64,000 nucleotides of DNA from Tenodera sinensis (lineage: Eukaryota > Arthropoda > Insecta > Mantodea > Mantidae): assembly GCA_030765045.1 (NCBI GenBank), contig CM060964.1:136190448-136254447 (forward strand), given 5' to 3'. How positions within the stretch are numbered: position 1 is the stretch's first letter; each line of letters opens with the position of its first letter. A program made the position numbers and the translations under genes. The notes beneath the pieces were generated by a model. It searched no databases. It saw nothing but the letters and a program-made list of their open reading frames with translations, and was not told the DNA's origin. This document shows positions 48,146 through 59,599 of the stretch, piece by piece.

Positions 48146-48222
48146 ATGAATGAATGAACGAACGAACGAACGAACGAACGAATGAACGAACAAATGAACG
48201 AACAAATGAACGAACGAAACGA
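48146..48222. repeat. (GAAC/GAAT)n tetranucleotide repeat
   Basis: GAAC units mixed with GAAT and AAAT variants. Too regular and too short in period to be a CRISPR-like array. Confidence 0.95.
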
Positions 48223-48229
48223 CAGAATT

Positions 48230-49340
48230 GGGATCTTTCATGGCTTACATATCCATGAAACAATATATGTATGGTGAATCATGGTTATGTATATGGATAT
48301 TATAAGCATATAGCCACAAAAGGCGTTTATAAAATTCACTAGTCACATTGAGATAGGGCACAAGCAGATACATAGGATCAATTTTGGCTTTTATAATGAA
48401 ATTCTTCTTAGGCATAAAATGTTTCAGTATTTCTTTTGTGGATTATGTATTCATCTTTGCAGCAATCCTTTTGGACTGAATTTAGTTTACAAGCAGTACA
48501 AAGATCAAATCAATTTTAAGCTGTTTAAAGTTACAATCACAGTAGAACTTGAAAAATTTAAAACAGATCACATAGCTCATTTTAAGTTCCTCACCTGTAC
48601 ATTCATAGAAATATGTTTTTCAAAGATCATACAATATTGCAGGACTCAGATTCCAAACTTGACTTATCTTGTCAATAATGACTGTTTACTTAAATGCTCC
48701 TTAAACATTGCCAAGCATTGGACATTATCTTATGAGGGTGATTACTGCGCGATCCTCTCTCTCCTCAAATGAATCATGAACCAATATTCTTTGTTGAATA
48801 ACTGTCATTTTTTGGATATCAGCTACGGTTTTAACAGAAGTTAACAACAAATACTCAAATCCATTATACAAAGAAAGTACTCCCAAGTATTTTCCCTATC
48901 CCCCTTCAAATTTTGTGTTATTTAACAGCTAGGCAAACTTAATTTCCTCAACATACATTGACTTAAAATTGAATCTTACAATGCCTTACCTTAATCACTA
49001 AAGAAGTCTTCATAAAGTTCTTTTTGAGGATTGCTACATATTTTCAGGCAATAATTTGCTTGACATCATGATGCAATTGCTGAGAAAAATTCTTCTTTAA
49101 CCTTGCTCCACTCACGGACATATAGCATCTCTCCTTGCTGTCATTTTTTTTTTTTGTTTTTTTTTATGATTAACACTGCCTCCTCCTTTCTCTTTTACTA
49201 TTCATTACATTTATCAGAACACTCAAAACACAGTAACTCATGAATAAGCTATTGAATGCAAACTGAATGTAGGCCTAGTGCAATGCAACTGGCAAATGAA
49301 CCTGACACCAGCTGCATAACTTGTAAAATAAAGTAGTTTC
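48230..49340. other. Unassigned stretch with one 117-codon frame
   Basis: The plus-strand frame 48419-48772 (inner string VELEKFKTDHIAHFKFLTCT) has no family I recognise; an AT-rich region can yield such frames by chance. A T run at 49144-49166 may be the tail of an old retroposon. Confidence 0.35.
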
Positions 49341-49344
49341 CTGA

Positions 49345-50330
49345 CCTCTAATGCAATGGGGAGTGAGTGACTGAATAAGGTTTAAGGGCCCATCAACAGC
49401 TAGGTCATTAGGGCCCAAAGTCAGAAGATAAAAACAGGGAAACTCACCACCCACTAGGATGCTAAATTATTTTTATAAATAAATTAAAAAAAAATAAAAA
49501 AAAAAAAAAAGGATGCACCATTAAATGTTAAAAAGGGGAAGTTAAAACAGGTAAACGATAAAACAGTTAAAACTGATCATAAAATGGTCAGATGTTAAAA
49601 CGTTAAAAATAAAAAGGTAAAACAACCTATAAGTCCAAACAAGCTATGAAGTAAAACACAAGTAAACTTGCTTACCAAGGCCAATTTGGGCAAAAACCAC
49701 AGCACTGTACTGACAGCTACTGAGTCATCACCCAAAATTGACTGTAGAGTAAAACCCAGGCCAAGGGACTGGCGCTCACGAGCATATCACGGACAATCAA
49801 GAAGAGCATGTGCTACAGAGAGTGGAACAGAGCATGTAGCACAGACAGGCACTGGGTCACCATGCAAAAGGTGCCCATGGGTGGCTCGTGTGTGGCCTAT
49901 CCTCAAGCACGTGATCATCACCTCTTCCTGCCTGGAATTCCTGCAAGAGGTCTGCCAGAGTTGTGCGATGTCCTTGATTGTCCGCAACTGGGTGCCAACT
50001 AACGCTTCCCGACACTGCTGCCAGACAGCAAATAGATAGCGATGGAAGTAATGCTGCACATCTACATACAGCAGCATATGGGTGAAAAACTCTGGGAGGG
50101 GACATGCAGACTTAGTAGTTGCATCCACCTCCTCATTGCCAGAAATGCCCACATGGTCTGGGGTGCATGTAAAAACAAACTGGTGTCCTATAGAGAGCAA
50201 TTATGAGACAAATGTCTGAATTTTAAGAATCAATGCTGACCTACCGAGAAACTGTTACAGGGCCTGAATAGCACTCAGTTGCAACAGATGGCAACATTTT
50301 CACTAATGCAATGGTAATGAAACAAAACTT
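49345..50330 (-). pseudogene. LINE 3' end: RNase H domain and 3' UTR
   Basis: On the minus strand: LSAIQAL (near 50270), HQFVFTCTPDHVGISGNEEV (about 50180-50120; the DHVGISGNE loop of RNase H), then ITCLRIGHTRATHGHLLHGD (about 49905-49850) and CATCSVPLSVAHALLDCP with its Cys-x2-Cys and His-Cys, ending with SILGDDSVAVSTVLWFLPK near 49690. This arrangement is typical of I/LOA-type LINEs. The 3' UTR has GGGCCCTAATGACCTAGC, and an A-rich stretch at 49487-49512 interrupts it. Upstream RT is absent, so the copy is 5'-truncated. Confidence 0.82.
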
Positions 50331-50594
50331 TGAGGAAATATTTCACGTAATACAATGATTCATTTTGTATGATTTCCTGAAAAAGCTAAAAATCCTATAC
50401 ACCCATTGTACGGAAATCACCTATATTACAGAAGGAAACAGAAGATACTACTCCATTAGCTATGGACGAATTCAATAATACAATTAAAACAATGAATATA
50501 ATAAAATCAGGAACAGGGAGAAGAAATCCAAACAGTAATACTACTCACATAAATATATGAAAGTTAGTATTCACTGTGCCATAACTAATGTTTT

Positions 50595-50760
50595 TAACAT
50601 ATATAAACTAAACTAAACCCCTAGCGCTACAGCCCAGGAAGGACCTTGGCTTGCCGCCCAGCCACTACGTCCCCCACCTCTGCCCACTACAGGCATCATT
50701 GGTGGGGTGCAGTACTGGAGGATGGGACGTGATCAGCGCCCCAAGACCTCCCGGCCGGTA
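50595..50760. repeat. GC-rich fragment, possibly part of a SINE
   Basis: Sharply bounded GC-rich piece from CCCCTAGCGCTACAGCCC to ACCTCCCGGCCGG in AT-rich surroundings, ending one base before the foldback element zone. It resembles bodies of insect tRNA-SINEs, but no A/B box is present. Confidence 0.35.
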
Positions 50761-50770
50761 TTTAACATAT

Positions 50771-51240
50771 ACTGAGTATTAATACATATGGTAACCAGTT
50801 CCATGGGCTCTCTCCACTGCGTGAGGAAACTGAGAGTCACCATCAGAAGCACACTAAATTCCTTACCTTTTTGTAGAGCTGGAAATGTTGACCTGGTGCT
50901 TTCAAACTGGCAGTACATCTCTTAACAATGTTCTCCCTCACTTAGCTTAGCTCAGCAGCAGAAACCCTGATTTTTACCCTCATACACTGCAGTACCTTAG
51001 TAATAACATCCAAGAAATCACAAGGATTCTGCTGCTGAGCTTAGGTAAAAAAGCAATAACACTTTCACGAGATATGCTGCCTGTTTAAGAGCAGATGGTC
51101 AACTATCCCAACATCTACTATAAGGTCGGTATTTTACTGCATCTCGGACGGCACAATTTTTTTGACAACACTTAGTTCTCTCATATAGTAGAGAGAGAAC
51201 ATGGAATGGGTTACCACATGTATTAAAGATCCTATATTTC
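50771..51240. mobile_element. Foldback MITE, copy 1
   Basis: Arms at about 50781-50900 and 51120-51240 are inverted copies (ATACATATGGTAACCAGTTCC against ATACATGTGGTAACCCATTCC on the other strand). The whole is homologous to 55315-55742, including CAAGAAATCACAAGGATTC in the centre. The left extremity is altered. It lies immediately 5' of the LINE fragment, and copy 2 lies at that fragment's 3' end. Confidence 0.75.
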
Positions 51241-52052
51241 CTTAATGCAGCAAAAAGCAAAACAAACAGACCCAATACAAACTCAAGTGCACTTAAAATT
51301 AAAAAAACATATTCCAGAATTGATGGACTCAACAACCAGAGAGATAGATAAGATTATTACCTCATTAAAAAGTACAACCTATCATGGTTGGGATGACATA
51401 AGTTCCAAATTGTTAAAATATTGCCTACCAGATTTGAGTAAGCCTAATGGTCATATATGCAATCACATTTTTGTCAGGGATATTCACAGAAAAAAATGAA
51501 TCATAAATATTAAGTTCCAGTACAAAAAAAAGGAGACAAAAGCCCAACTTCCAACTATAGGCCTATCTCGCTCTTGACAGTCTTTTCTGAAGTAATGAAG
51601 ATAGCTGTATAAAATCAGGTTATAAGACATGGAGTTAAATAACATTCCCTCATCACATCAGTTCAGACCCTTAGCAAAACAATGTCAACTGAAAATGTTA
51701 CATACATGCTAACTTCAGTAGCAGTAACAGCCTTGAATAAAAAGAACTACCATTAGGAATATTTTGTGACTTAGCTAAGGCATTTGACAGCCTAGATGAA
51801 AACCCTTGCTGCACAGGTTAAAATTTTATGGTTTCAGCGAGATCTCTATAAATTGGTTCAGATCTTGCTTAACAAATGGAGTTAAATAACATTATCTCAA
51901 CACCCCAGTTCAAATGTAACAAAAGAATGTCAACTGAAAATGCTATATACATGCTGACTTCTGTAATAGTATGAGGGTCATCCAGAAAGTAAGGAACAAT
52001 TGAGCATGGTTGAATCAAAACTAAAGATATCAGCACCAAACTTTACTTTTAA

Positions 52053-53116
52053 CCCTTTCGAACCGTACCCGCACGATCGTGCGAGTTACATTTTTAATTT
52101 TTTTTCAGTCGATCCATGGCTTTTTTTTTTTTTTGACTCAGATCGCACTGCAGCGATCATGCTTGTTTTGCCCTACGTTGCAATGTTGTTTTTCTTTATC
52201 TTTTGCGTCAGTAGATGGCAGGAGAAATTAGAGAAGTTGGTCTATACAAAAGCAGCATGGCACGTCATGGTAAGTAAGCAATTTTACAGATGTATTTATA
52301 CAATTTCGTTATTTGTGATAGTGAAATCTGTTCTTTATTCATTTAAAGTGGTAAATATATCAAGTAATGTCCACATATTTGAATTTTCGAGTTGTACTAA
52401 GCGCTCAAATTTGAACTAGCACAATCATGAGACTTCGGCTTTGCGTGAGCGGTTTTGTAACCTCAAAATGGAGTTTGTATTTTATTTGTTTTCGTATTGA
52501 GGATGTAAATGCCAGTTTGGTGTGCTAAAACAAGTCTTTTGCTTGCATAGGTCGCTCGGATGAAGAGATAAGAAAGCTGTTAGAGGAATCAGACTGTGAT
52601 CTTAGTGATATTTCAAGCAAAGAATGTGAAGGTTGGGAACCTACTCAGTCCAGAATTCCTGTTCATCAAAAGGCATAAATGCTAAAAATGTTATACTGAT
52701 TGTATTAAACATGTTTTCATTTTCATATTGTAATTATTTCATTTTTAGAGCAACTTTTATTGTATGTAATTTTTTTCATTTTTAGAGCACCTTTTATTGT
52801 ATTTAATTTGTTTTTATTATCTCCAAATGTGTAATACCATCTGAATGATGCCTTCATATTGTTTTTGAGGTAGATAATCTAAACACACAATTACTGGGCA
52901 CATACCATTTGAATAGCAGTAAAAACAAAGAAAAATTATTTTCTTGATAATTAATCAAATAAAACCTGACCCTCACAATCGTGCTAGGGCATTTTTGAAA
53001 AAACTATCACCAGAATATCTTTTTCCTTATTTTTTCCTAGTTCTCCATCCAAATTATAGGGTATTACATTCATCAGATTGCAATTTTTCAACAAAAAAGT
53101 CTCAGGTCTGAAAAGG
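52053..53116 (+). mobile_element. piggyBac-type element flanked by TTAA
   Basis: Starts CCCTTTCGAACCG after TTAA (52049-52052); on the other strand the right end starts CCTTTTCAGACCT before TTAA (53117-53120), 9 of 13 alike. Subterminal modules CGCACGATCGTGCG (left) and CACAATCGTGCTAGGG (right, near 52975) are related. It sits inside the mariner. It keeps only the first codons of a transposase (52257-52678) and is therefore an internally deleted, non-autonomous copy. Confidence 0.85.
52257..52678 (+). pseudogene. piggyBac transposase N-terminus with an apparent intron
   Basis: ATG 52257 opens a 13-nt exon (MARH plus one base) followed by GTAAGT at 52270. Near 52550 TTTTGCTTGCATAG is a good acceptor, and the joined frame continues GRSDEEIRKLLEESDCDLSD then ISSKECEGWEPTQ to a TAA at 52676-52678. 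An acidic start with LLEESD-x-DLSD is the usual N-terminus of piggyBac transposases (PGBD4-like). The rest of the protein is deleted. The splice sites are inferred from sequence only. Confidence 0.65.
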
Positions 53117-54182
53117 TTAAACTTACAGGACTCTGCACTACTTTTCTATGTAATAACCATACTTGTCAAGACATTTGTTGTAACGTGGGACCAGTTTTTC
53201 AATACTGTTATTGTACTCATTTGCCGCCAAGAATTTAAGCCAGGCTGTCAATGCTTACTTGAGATAGCGCTTGCAAACTGTTTTCCACCCAAAAATTCCT
53301 TAAGTTTTGAGAATAAATTATAATCACTTGGTGCCAAGTCAAGGCTGTAAGATGGATGACCAAGGATTTCCCATTTTAGGCATTGAAGTTCCTGGTCTGT
53401 TCATGCTGATGCATGAGGACGGGCATAGTCATGGATCAAGAACACTTTTGCAGCATTCCATGTCGCCTGTTTTGTATTGCACGTTGAAACCGTTGAGTTT
53501 CACAATAGCTTCTGGATTTATTATTGCTCCTCTTGGCATGCACTTGATGTGAATTAAACCCTTGAGGCCCCAAAAATCCATTTTCATGACTTTCCAGGTG
53601 TTCAAATTTGGTTTTTCCATCTTGTTTTGTGGGCAAATTTGTGTGATGCCACTCCACTGTCTGCTGCTTGTTTTCTGGAATCTTGTACAAAACCCAAGTT
53701 TCATTTCCAGTAGCAATGCAGTTAAGCATTACACATAGTGTCAAAAAAAATCAAGGGCTGCTCCCATGCGATTCACCTTGTGCCCATCATTCAAGATTTT
53801 TGGCATCCACCGAACACACATTTTCTTGTAACCAAGGTGTGTTGTCACTATTTCACGCAGGAGCGAAAGTGAAATTTGGAGAAAAGAGTTGTCTAATGTG
53901 CTCTAAGTGATACACCAGTTTACCTGAATTGTGTCATGAACTTTTTTCTTCAGTTCTTCCATAACGAGTGATGGGCTCTCACTCCAATCTTCATCATGCA
54001 CACTGGTCCTTCCTTAAGTGAACAATGCACCATTTCCTCACTGATGACTTGTTAATTGCACTTCCACTGCAAACATTCTTTATTTGCCTATAAATGTCAA
54101 TAGGCTGAACGTTGTGAGCATTCAGAAAATGAATAACACTTTGTATTTCACATTTGACGGTATTTCCGATTGGCAAAGCCAT
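53070..54182 (-). pseudogene. mariner transposase pseudogene
   Basis: Starts at ATG 54182 (MALPIGNTVKCEIQSVIHFL), with the mariner HTH segment AHNVQPIDIYRQIKNVC. The catalytic domain has GNETWVLYKIPENKQQTVEW (near 53700; D of GDETW changed to N, so Asp 1 is lost), FWGLKGLIHIKCMPRGAIIN near 53570, VFLIHDYARPHASA (near 53440, Asp 2 kept) and HPSYSLDLAPSDYNLFSKLK (near 53340, third Asp kept, DD34D type), then EFLGGKQFAS. Frameshifts and stops between these. Loss of the first Asp makes it inactive. Confidence 0.9.
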
Positions 54183-55314
54183 TTCAAATTGCTACAAAAA
54201 CAATTAGCATGGCCACACAGCAATGAGACTCGGCTCGCACTGAAGACAAGGAATAAGCTAGCTGCCGCTAATGCAATTGCAGTCTGCACAGAGCACAATG
54301 CACAATCATTTCTTACTTTCTGGATGACCCTTGTAACAGCCTTGGATAAAAAGAACTACCATTAGGAATATTCTGTGACTTAGCTAAGGCATTTGACAGC
54401 CTAGATCAAACCCCTTGCAGCAAAAGTTAAAATTTTATGGTTTCAGCGAGATCTCTGTAAACTGGTTCAAATCTTGCTTAACAAATGGAGTTAAATAACA
54501 ATCTCTCTTCACCCCAGTTCAGACTTAACAAAAGAATGTCAACTGAAAATGCTACATACATGCTAACTTCTATAGTAGTAACAGCCTTGGATAAAAAGAA
54601 CTACTACTAGGAATATTTTGTGACTTAGCTAAGGCATTTGACAGGGTAGATCAAACCCCTTGCAGCAAAAGTTAAAACTTTATGGTTTCAGAGAGATCTC
54701 TATAAATTAGTTCAGATCTTACTTAACAAATGGATTTCAGAAAACCAGGATGAACGGTTGTGATTCTGAACCCAGTATTATAACTAAAGGTGTCTCACAA
54801 AGTTCTATATTCCGGGCTTTATTATTTTTCATATTTATAAATTATTGCCATATAGTCTTAGCAAAGAGTCAATAGCTGTGCTCTTTGCAGATGATACTAA
54901 TGTATTACATATGAAAAAACACAGCAGCAATTAAGAGATTCAACCAATAAAACATTTGAACAGCTCAACATTTCATCTGAAGCAAATAAGCTATCATTAA
55001 ACTATGACAAAACTAACTTTATTGAATTCAAAACAAATAAAGTAAGTAAATGAATTAACAATCACATATAACAATTATACCATAAGTAAAGTATCTGATA
55101 CAAAATTTCTTGAGCTTCAAATACATAAAGAGCCTAGCTGTAGAAAAATAAAAATCATGCTACCAAAACTTAGCTCCTTGCTTTGCATTAGGAAACTTAA
55201 AAAGTCTGCTTAACCAAAGTGCCTTAAGAACAGCATAGTTTGTCTACTTTCACTCCCTGTTGCAATATGGAATTATCTTCTGGGCTAATTCAGCACACAG
55301 TAAGCACTTTGTTA

Positions 55315-55742
55315 TATAGGGTCTTTGAAACATGTGGTAATCTATTCCACAGGGTCTCTCCTTTGCACAAGAGGACCAAGAGTCACCAGGAAAATTTTGC
55401 AGTCAGATGCACACTAAAATCCTCACTTTATTGTAAATGCTGGAAATGTTGCCCTGCTCTCAAACAGGCTGCAAATCTCATTAAAATGTTCTTCCTCACT
55501 TGCCTAACCTCAGCAGCAGAAATTCTTTTTCCAACCCTTGTACACTACATGAACTTAGTGATATCATGCAAGAAATCACAAGGATTCCTGCTGCTGAACT
55601 TATGTGAATGTTTCCAACATCTACAATAAGGTAAGGATTTTAGTATACCTCTGGCAACACAATTTTCCTGACAACTCTTGGTTCTCTCGTGCAGTGGAGA
55701 GAACCCACAGAACGAGTTACCATATGTATTGAAGACCCTATA
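55315..55742. mobile_element. Foldback MITE, copy 2, with TTA duplication
   Basis: 428 bp. Arms of about 120 bp, starting TATAGGGTCTTTGAAACATG and, on the other strand, TATAGGGTCTTCAATACATA, stay alignable through CTAAAATCCT. TTA flanks both sides (55312-55314, 55743-55745). No coding capacity. A TTA target would fit PIF/Harbinger, which is inference. It interrupts the LINE fragment that precedes it. Confidence 0.88.
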
Positions 55743-55745
55743 TTA

Positions 55746-56514
55746 CAAAAAAAGTACCATGTGTATTGTTTGTGACACTTGAGCCCTATCATTCCTGTAG
55801 GCCATTTTTAAAACCCAAAGGGCACGGATGACCTAGCAGTTAAGCACCCTCAAAACTAACCTAACTTTAAAACCCAAAAACTTCTTACCCTTACTGGTGA
55901 ACACATGTATTCTTTGTTGAGCTATCTTACACATGATTATAACTTCATAACAAATCTTGCTGTGCATGACACAGTACAAGGCATGTAGGCAATTTGCATA
56001 GACCAGCAAATAGTTAAACTGTTCCAAAACGGATGCTACTATTCTGCAATAAAAATGAGAAATAACCCTCCTGTTACCTAAAAGTATTAGGAGATCCTAA
56101 TCAACATAAGATCTGCAAGAAAAATTTAAAGTCATTCTTATATACACAAACTATGGAGGAATTCTTTAAGATCTCATCAACAGTTAAACATTCACTACAT
56201 TGGGTAGATTGCATGTTGTAGTGATTTACACTTATTCATTATTGTTGATCTACTGCAGGGCTGGAGAACTGGTGCTTACTGAGTGCACCCAGCTCATGGC
56301 CTTGTACTGAGAACTGTATGTTTAGCAAGTAAAGAATGAGTCACTCAAGCTATCCCGCAAGTTGCCCAGGCCTGACCTACTGCAATGTAATTTGCTAAGT
56401 TTACTCTTGAAATGGTGGTGGCATATAAATTTTCATTATTTTCTTACATAATGCAGGATGAAGGAAAAAAGATTATTATTGGTAGTAGGTACACTACCAG
56501 TCATGATGCAAGTA
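55746..56514. other. Unassigned stretch
   Basis: No element recognised. GGATGACCTAGCAGTTAAGC near 55828 is faintly tRNA-like but lacks a B box. Confidence 0.45.
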
Positions 56515-57430
56515 CCATAATTGTTGTTGTTGTTAGCTAATGCTGGATTTCTGGCAATGAAGTCATTAATCCTCTTGCTCTCCAATATTTTTCACCGATA
56601 GATGGGGCATTAGAAGTGGCCGGGCATATTTGAAGGTGGTCTCAATCCATTTCCTCTTGCAGATCACATAGAGGACAGAGTGGTGAAGAATATATCCCAA
56701 TTCTGTTTAAATGTTTTGCCAGACAATCATGTCCTGTAATCAACCTGAAGGTTGCAACTGCTGTTTTTCGAGGATACTCAGGAATTACTGTTTGAATGTT
56801 TGGTAGTTCCCATCTTTTATTCTTTGATTTTTCATAGTAATATTTTTCAATAATTTTTTTGAATTCAGAGTTGACTAATCTTTTAGCTGCATAAAATGGT
56901 AAATTAACTATTGATTTCTGCACATTGCCGGTACCCTTTTTTGCAAGAAAATCAGCTTTCTCATTACCACTCAGTCCACAGTGAGCTGGTATGCATTGGA
57001 AGACTAGGTGTTTTTGAAGTGCTGTTAGATGGGTATGGATTTTCCAACATTCTATAATTGTTTGGTTTTTTGGTGACAACTTGGAAGTAATTGCTATAAT
57101 TGCTGCCCTGGAATCTGAGAGAATAACTGCTTGCTGAAAATGTGAAATTCTGTACAAAAGATTTTGTAGGGCCATTCGAATTGCTTCAATTTCTCCATCA
57201 AAGTTTGTAGTTCCATAACTTAACGATTTGTAATAGGAAAAGAGGTGACATGTGACTCCAGCACCTGCTCCATGTTTGATATAAATGATCCATCAGTATA
57301 AATATGGAGCCATTCGTGTTCTGGAAATCTAGTATGGATTGTCTCTAATGCCAATAATTTTAGAACAGTAGTTGGAGTATCACTTTTCTTAACTTCTTCT
57401 GTCAGGTGTAAATAATATGTGATGTGTACC
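56515..57430 (-). pseudogene. LINE 3' end with RNase H domain and (CAA)n tail
   Basis: On the minus strand: WLHIYTDGSFI (near 57310, RNase H strand 1 with catalytic Asp), FDGEIEAIRMALQNLLYRIS (frameshifted joint near 57175), AVILSDSRAAIIAI (near 57115), FQCIPAHCGLSGNEKADFLA (near 56990-56940), then PRKTAVATFRLITGHDCLAK and SPLCPLCDLQEEMD (near 56665), followed by YWRARGLM. It ends with a CAACAA tail (TTG repeat at 56521-56536). The 178-codon frame 56642-57175 is intact; the 5' part needs two frame changes. The RT is absent through 5' truncation. This RNase H layout occurs in I-like and related LINE clades. Confidence 0.85.
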
Positions 57431-57999
57431 GTAATTGTATGATATGTTTAATGTCTCTGACCTCTGCTCACAAAGGGACCAAACAAACAAAGTGAGCATA
57501 GATCATAGCAAGCTATATAAAAGCCCTGGGCTCTGTCATTCCCAGGAAAGAGTGGTTCGAGAACTGCAGTGAAGGAAAGAGGACATCTGAAGAGTAGGTA
57601 TCATCTTCGAGTTGCCAGACCAGCTTCTACCAGCAGAGCCTCTGATTTGCCACAATTTTTTCTTGCAGCATTAGTAGACTATATGGGTAAGGCAACATGA
57701 CTGAAGCCAACAGCAATATTACTGAAATACAAAGGCATCTGCAAGGTTCCAGTCCTCTGTTGCCTGCATCTCTTGACACTTAATAGCTATTCTGTCTCTT
57801 CCACTGTCACTATCTATCCTCTTTTTCCTATCTTAGATTTAAGTTCCCCTGGCTAGACTAGTTTTTGAGATAGGGGCCATTATTCAGACCACTCTACACA
57901 AGAGCAAAGGCATTAAGCTTACAAAAGTGTACTGTTGGTGGCTTTTAGGTTTCCTCTTCTTGCTATACCATCTATCTCTTCCAGTTAGGCCTACAGTTA
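57431..57999. other. Probable 5' leader of the jockey-like LINE
   Basis: No gene recognised. It lies between the preceding LINE's 5' break and ORF1 of the next; promoter elements were not identified. Confidence 0.35.
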
Positions 58000-59537
58000 A
58001 TGAAGTGCAAGATGTCTTGGAGCACGTGCCCAGCAGCACAAACCATGTTATGCAAAAAGCCCCCACCGTCAGAGGAACACCAAAGTAACAAGAAGTCCAA
58101 AGGAAAGGCGCCAAAAGCTCAAGATGTACCACCACTCGTTAGCGCCAATGAGCCATCAACAAGTAATGGTGGTGTGCCAAGCCTCACATCAGAGGAGCAA
58201 CTGTTACTGCATCTTGAGGTGAGCAACGACAGCATGGAAGACGCTGTCAATGCAACAGAGACAAGCTCTGTCGAACCAAGTAAAACATCAAGCCTAAAAA
58301 TGACCCCACTAGCGATTTCAAGAGAAAGCGAAGAAGTAACATCTCTAAAGTTTTCGTTGCAGATTACTGCAATGGAAACAAAAAGCCTAAACGCCCTCAC
58401 ATGAGTTTGACTGCGTGTACCAGCCACAAACATATACTGCACAATATAGGAACCATTTCCATGGCTTCCAATTCACCACATTGGAAGAGTATAAAAATTT
58501 TGTGCACTTTTGCCGAAACGAAAAGCTGTTATTTCATATCATGGCTCAACCAGAGAAGCGCCCATATAAAGTAGTAATTGAATATGGCTGAAATAAAAGT
58601 GCAGCAGGCCCTCCAAGAACTCAGCCTGGAAGTGCTAAAAGTATCAAAGCTCTTCTCAAAATGCACATAAACATACATATTCATAGTTGAAATGCCCAAC
58701 AAAGAAGGACCCACTGTATTAAGTAGCTTACAGATATAGCACACAGCTACTTGAAAATACAAGATAATTATCCACCCATCAGCCCCCCACAGTATGGGAG
58801 ATGTCCTAGATTCTGGCATCTTAAATGAAACTGTGAAGCAGACCAGGTATGCAGCAGATGTGCCGGAAGCCAGCATGTGTGAGCCTACCAAAGCTATGCT
58901 AGGCGATGTGCACTATGTAACTCTACACAACATGACGCTAAATGGTGTGGCTGTCCTGTATTCCAAAGAATGACTTATCCTAACAAACCACAACCAAGGC
59001 AAACAAATCCAAGGTAATGGCCGCCAGACTCTCCAAAGAGGCACATTCATGCATATAGCAAGTGGCCAGCCAACCACAAATGCCACTGTCCATGTAGCAA
59101 CAGAACAGACACAGAGCATGAATCTACTGGAGCGTGGGCATGCCTCAGAAAGTATCAGGCAACCACAAAGGACCAAAGCTCCAACATGCACGGTGACCCC
59201 GCCCCCACCCCCAGCTGTTGCTCCAATCCAGTGCCAAGGAGACAAACGGCTCCACCCACCTTCAGGCAAATACCGCTGCCAGCTCAAATATGCAGCTACG
59301 ATGAGCATTTTTCCAAAGATAGTGAAGGCTGTGTCAAATTTTAGCAGCAATGCCAAATGGTTCTTGCTCACTAGAGGGCAGGGTAATGCATACACTGAAT
59401 ACCAGGATTTACTAGACGTCTTTGCAGTGCTGTTCTATGGCCTAAGACTGAGCGACACACAGGCTGAAAATAATGCCAGATTCATAGAGCTGGTAGCAAA
59501 ATTCACAGAAGAACGCAATGCGAAAATGACACAGTAG
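58000..59537 (+). pseudogene. jockey-like LINE ORF1 (gag with zinc knuckles)
   Basis: Begins MKCKMSWSTCPAAQTM at 58000 with a Ser/Glu/Lys-rich N-terminus to 58404. After a frameshift comes the gag core FHGFQFTTLEEYKNFVHFCR and KRPYKVVIEYG (about 58459-58585). Zinc knuckles are partly legible near 58825-58960: CEADQVCSRCAGSQH, then CALCNSTQHDAKWCGCPVFQ. The last part is an open frame (59049-59537) with a proline run and MTQ before the stop. Gag binds the LINE RNA in other jockey elements. At least three frame changes. Confidence 0.75.
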
Positions 59538-59599
59538 ACCACATATACATCGCTGTAGGCAATCCCAGACACTCCACACTTACAATGGCCAACAACAGC

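Larger units (their letters stand above)
51972..54333 (-). mobile_element. mariner transposon with TIRs and TA duplication
   Basis: Left end GGGTCATCCAGAAAGTAAGG (starts TGA at 51972); right end on the other strand CAAGGGTCATCCAGAAAG. TA flanks both sides (51970-51971, 54334-54335). The 2362-bp length exceeds the usual ~1.3 kb because a 1064-bp TTAA-flanked element is inserted at 52053-53116; without it the length is about 1.29 kb. The transposase is on the minus strand. Confidence 0.94.
51631..54731 (+). repeat. Tandem triplication of a ~246-bp RT segment
   Basis: Unit 1 is 51631-51877, unit 2 is 51878-51971 plus 54336-54486, and unit 3 is 54487-54731. Each begins GGAGTTAAATAACA and ends TTAACAAAT, and each contains AATGTCAACTGAAAATG, AACAGCCTTG and GACTTAGCTAAGGCATTTGA. 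Unit 2 is split by the mariner at its TA. Confidence 0.95.
51245..55311 (+). pseudogene. Non-LTR reverse transcriptase with triplicated core
   Basis: 5' part: REIDKIITSLKSTTYHGWDD with SKLLKYCLPDLSKPNGHICN (about 51337-51465), the region before RT motif 0, then PTIGLSRS-like text. Motif A, IFCDLAKAFDSLD, occurs three times because a ~246-bp segment is triplicated. Motif B, KGVSQSSI (G changed to S in PQG), is near 54785-54810; motif C, AVLFADDTNVL, is at 54876-54908; the following segment has KLSLNYDKTNFIEFKT. The end LQYGIIFWANSAHS (about 55261-55300) is cut by the foldback MITE copy 2. Stops and frameshifts throughout. A mariner splits the second repeat unit. Confidence 0.82.

Noticed and set aside
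48146..48222. CRISPR-like array
   Set aside because: It is a plain tetranucleotide microsatellite with no spacers, in a eukaryotic context.
53429..53552. Plus-strand ORF 53307-53552 as a gene
   Set aside because: It is antisense to the mariner transposase, whose motifs are clear on the minus strand.
50771..55742. Penelope-like or LTR element bounded by direct repeats
   Set aside because: Each flanking repeat is itself a foldback unit with its own inverted arms, and copy 2 has a TTA duplication, so separate MITE insertions explain them better.
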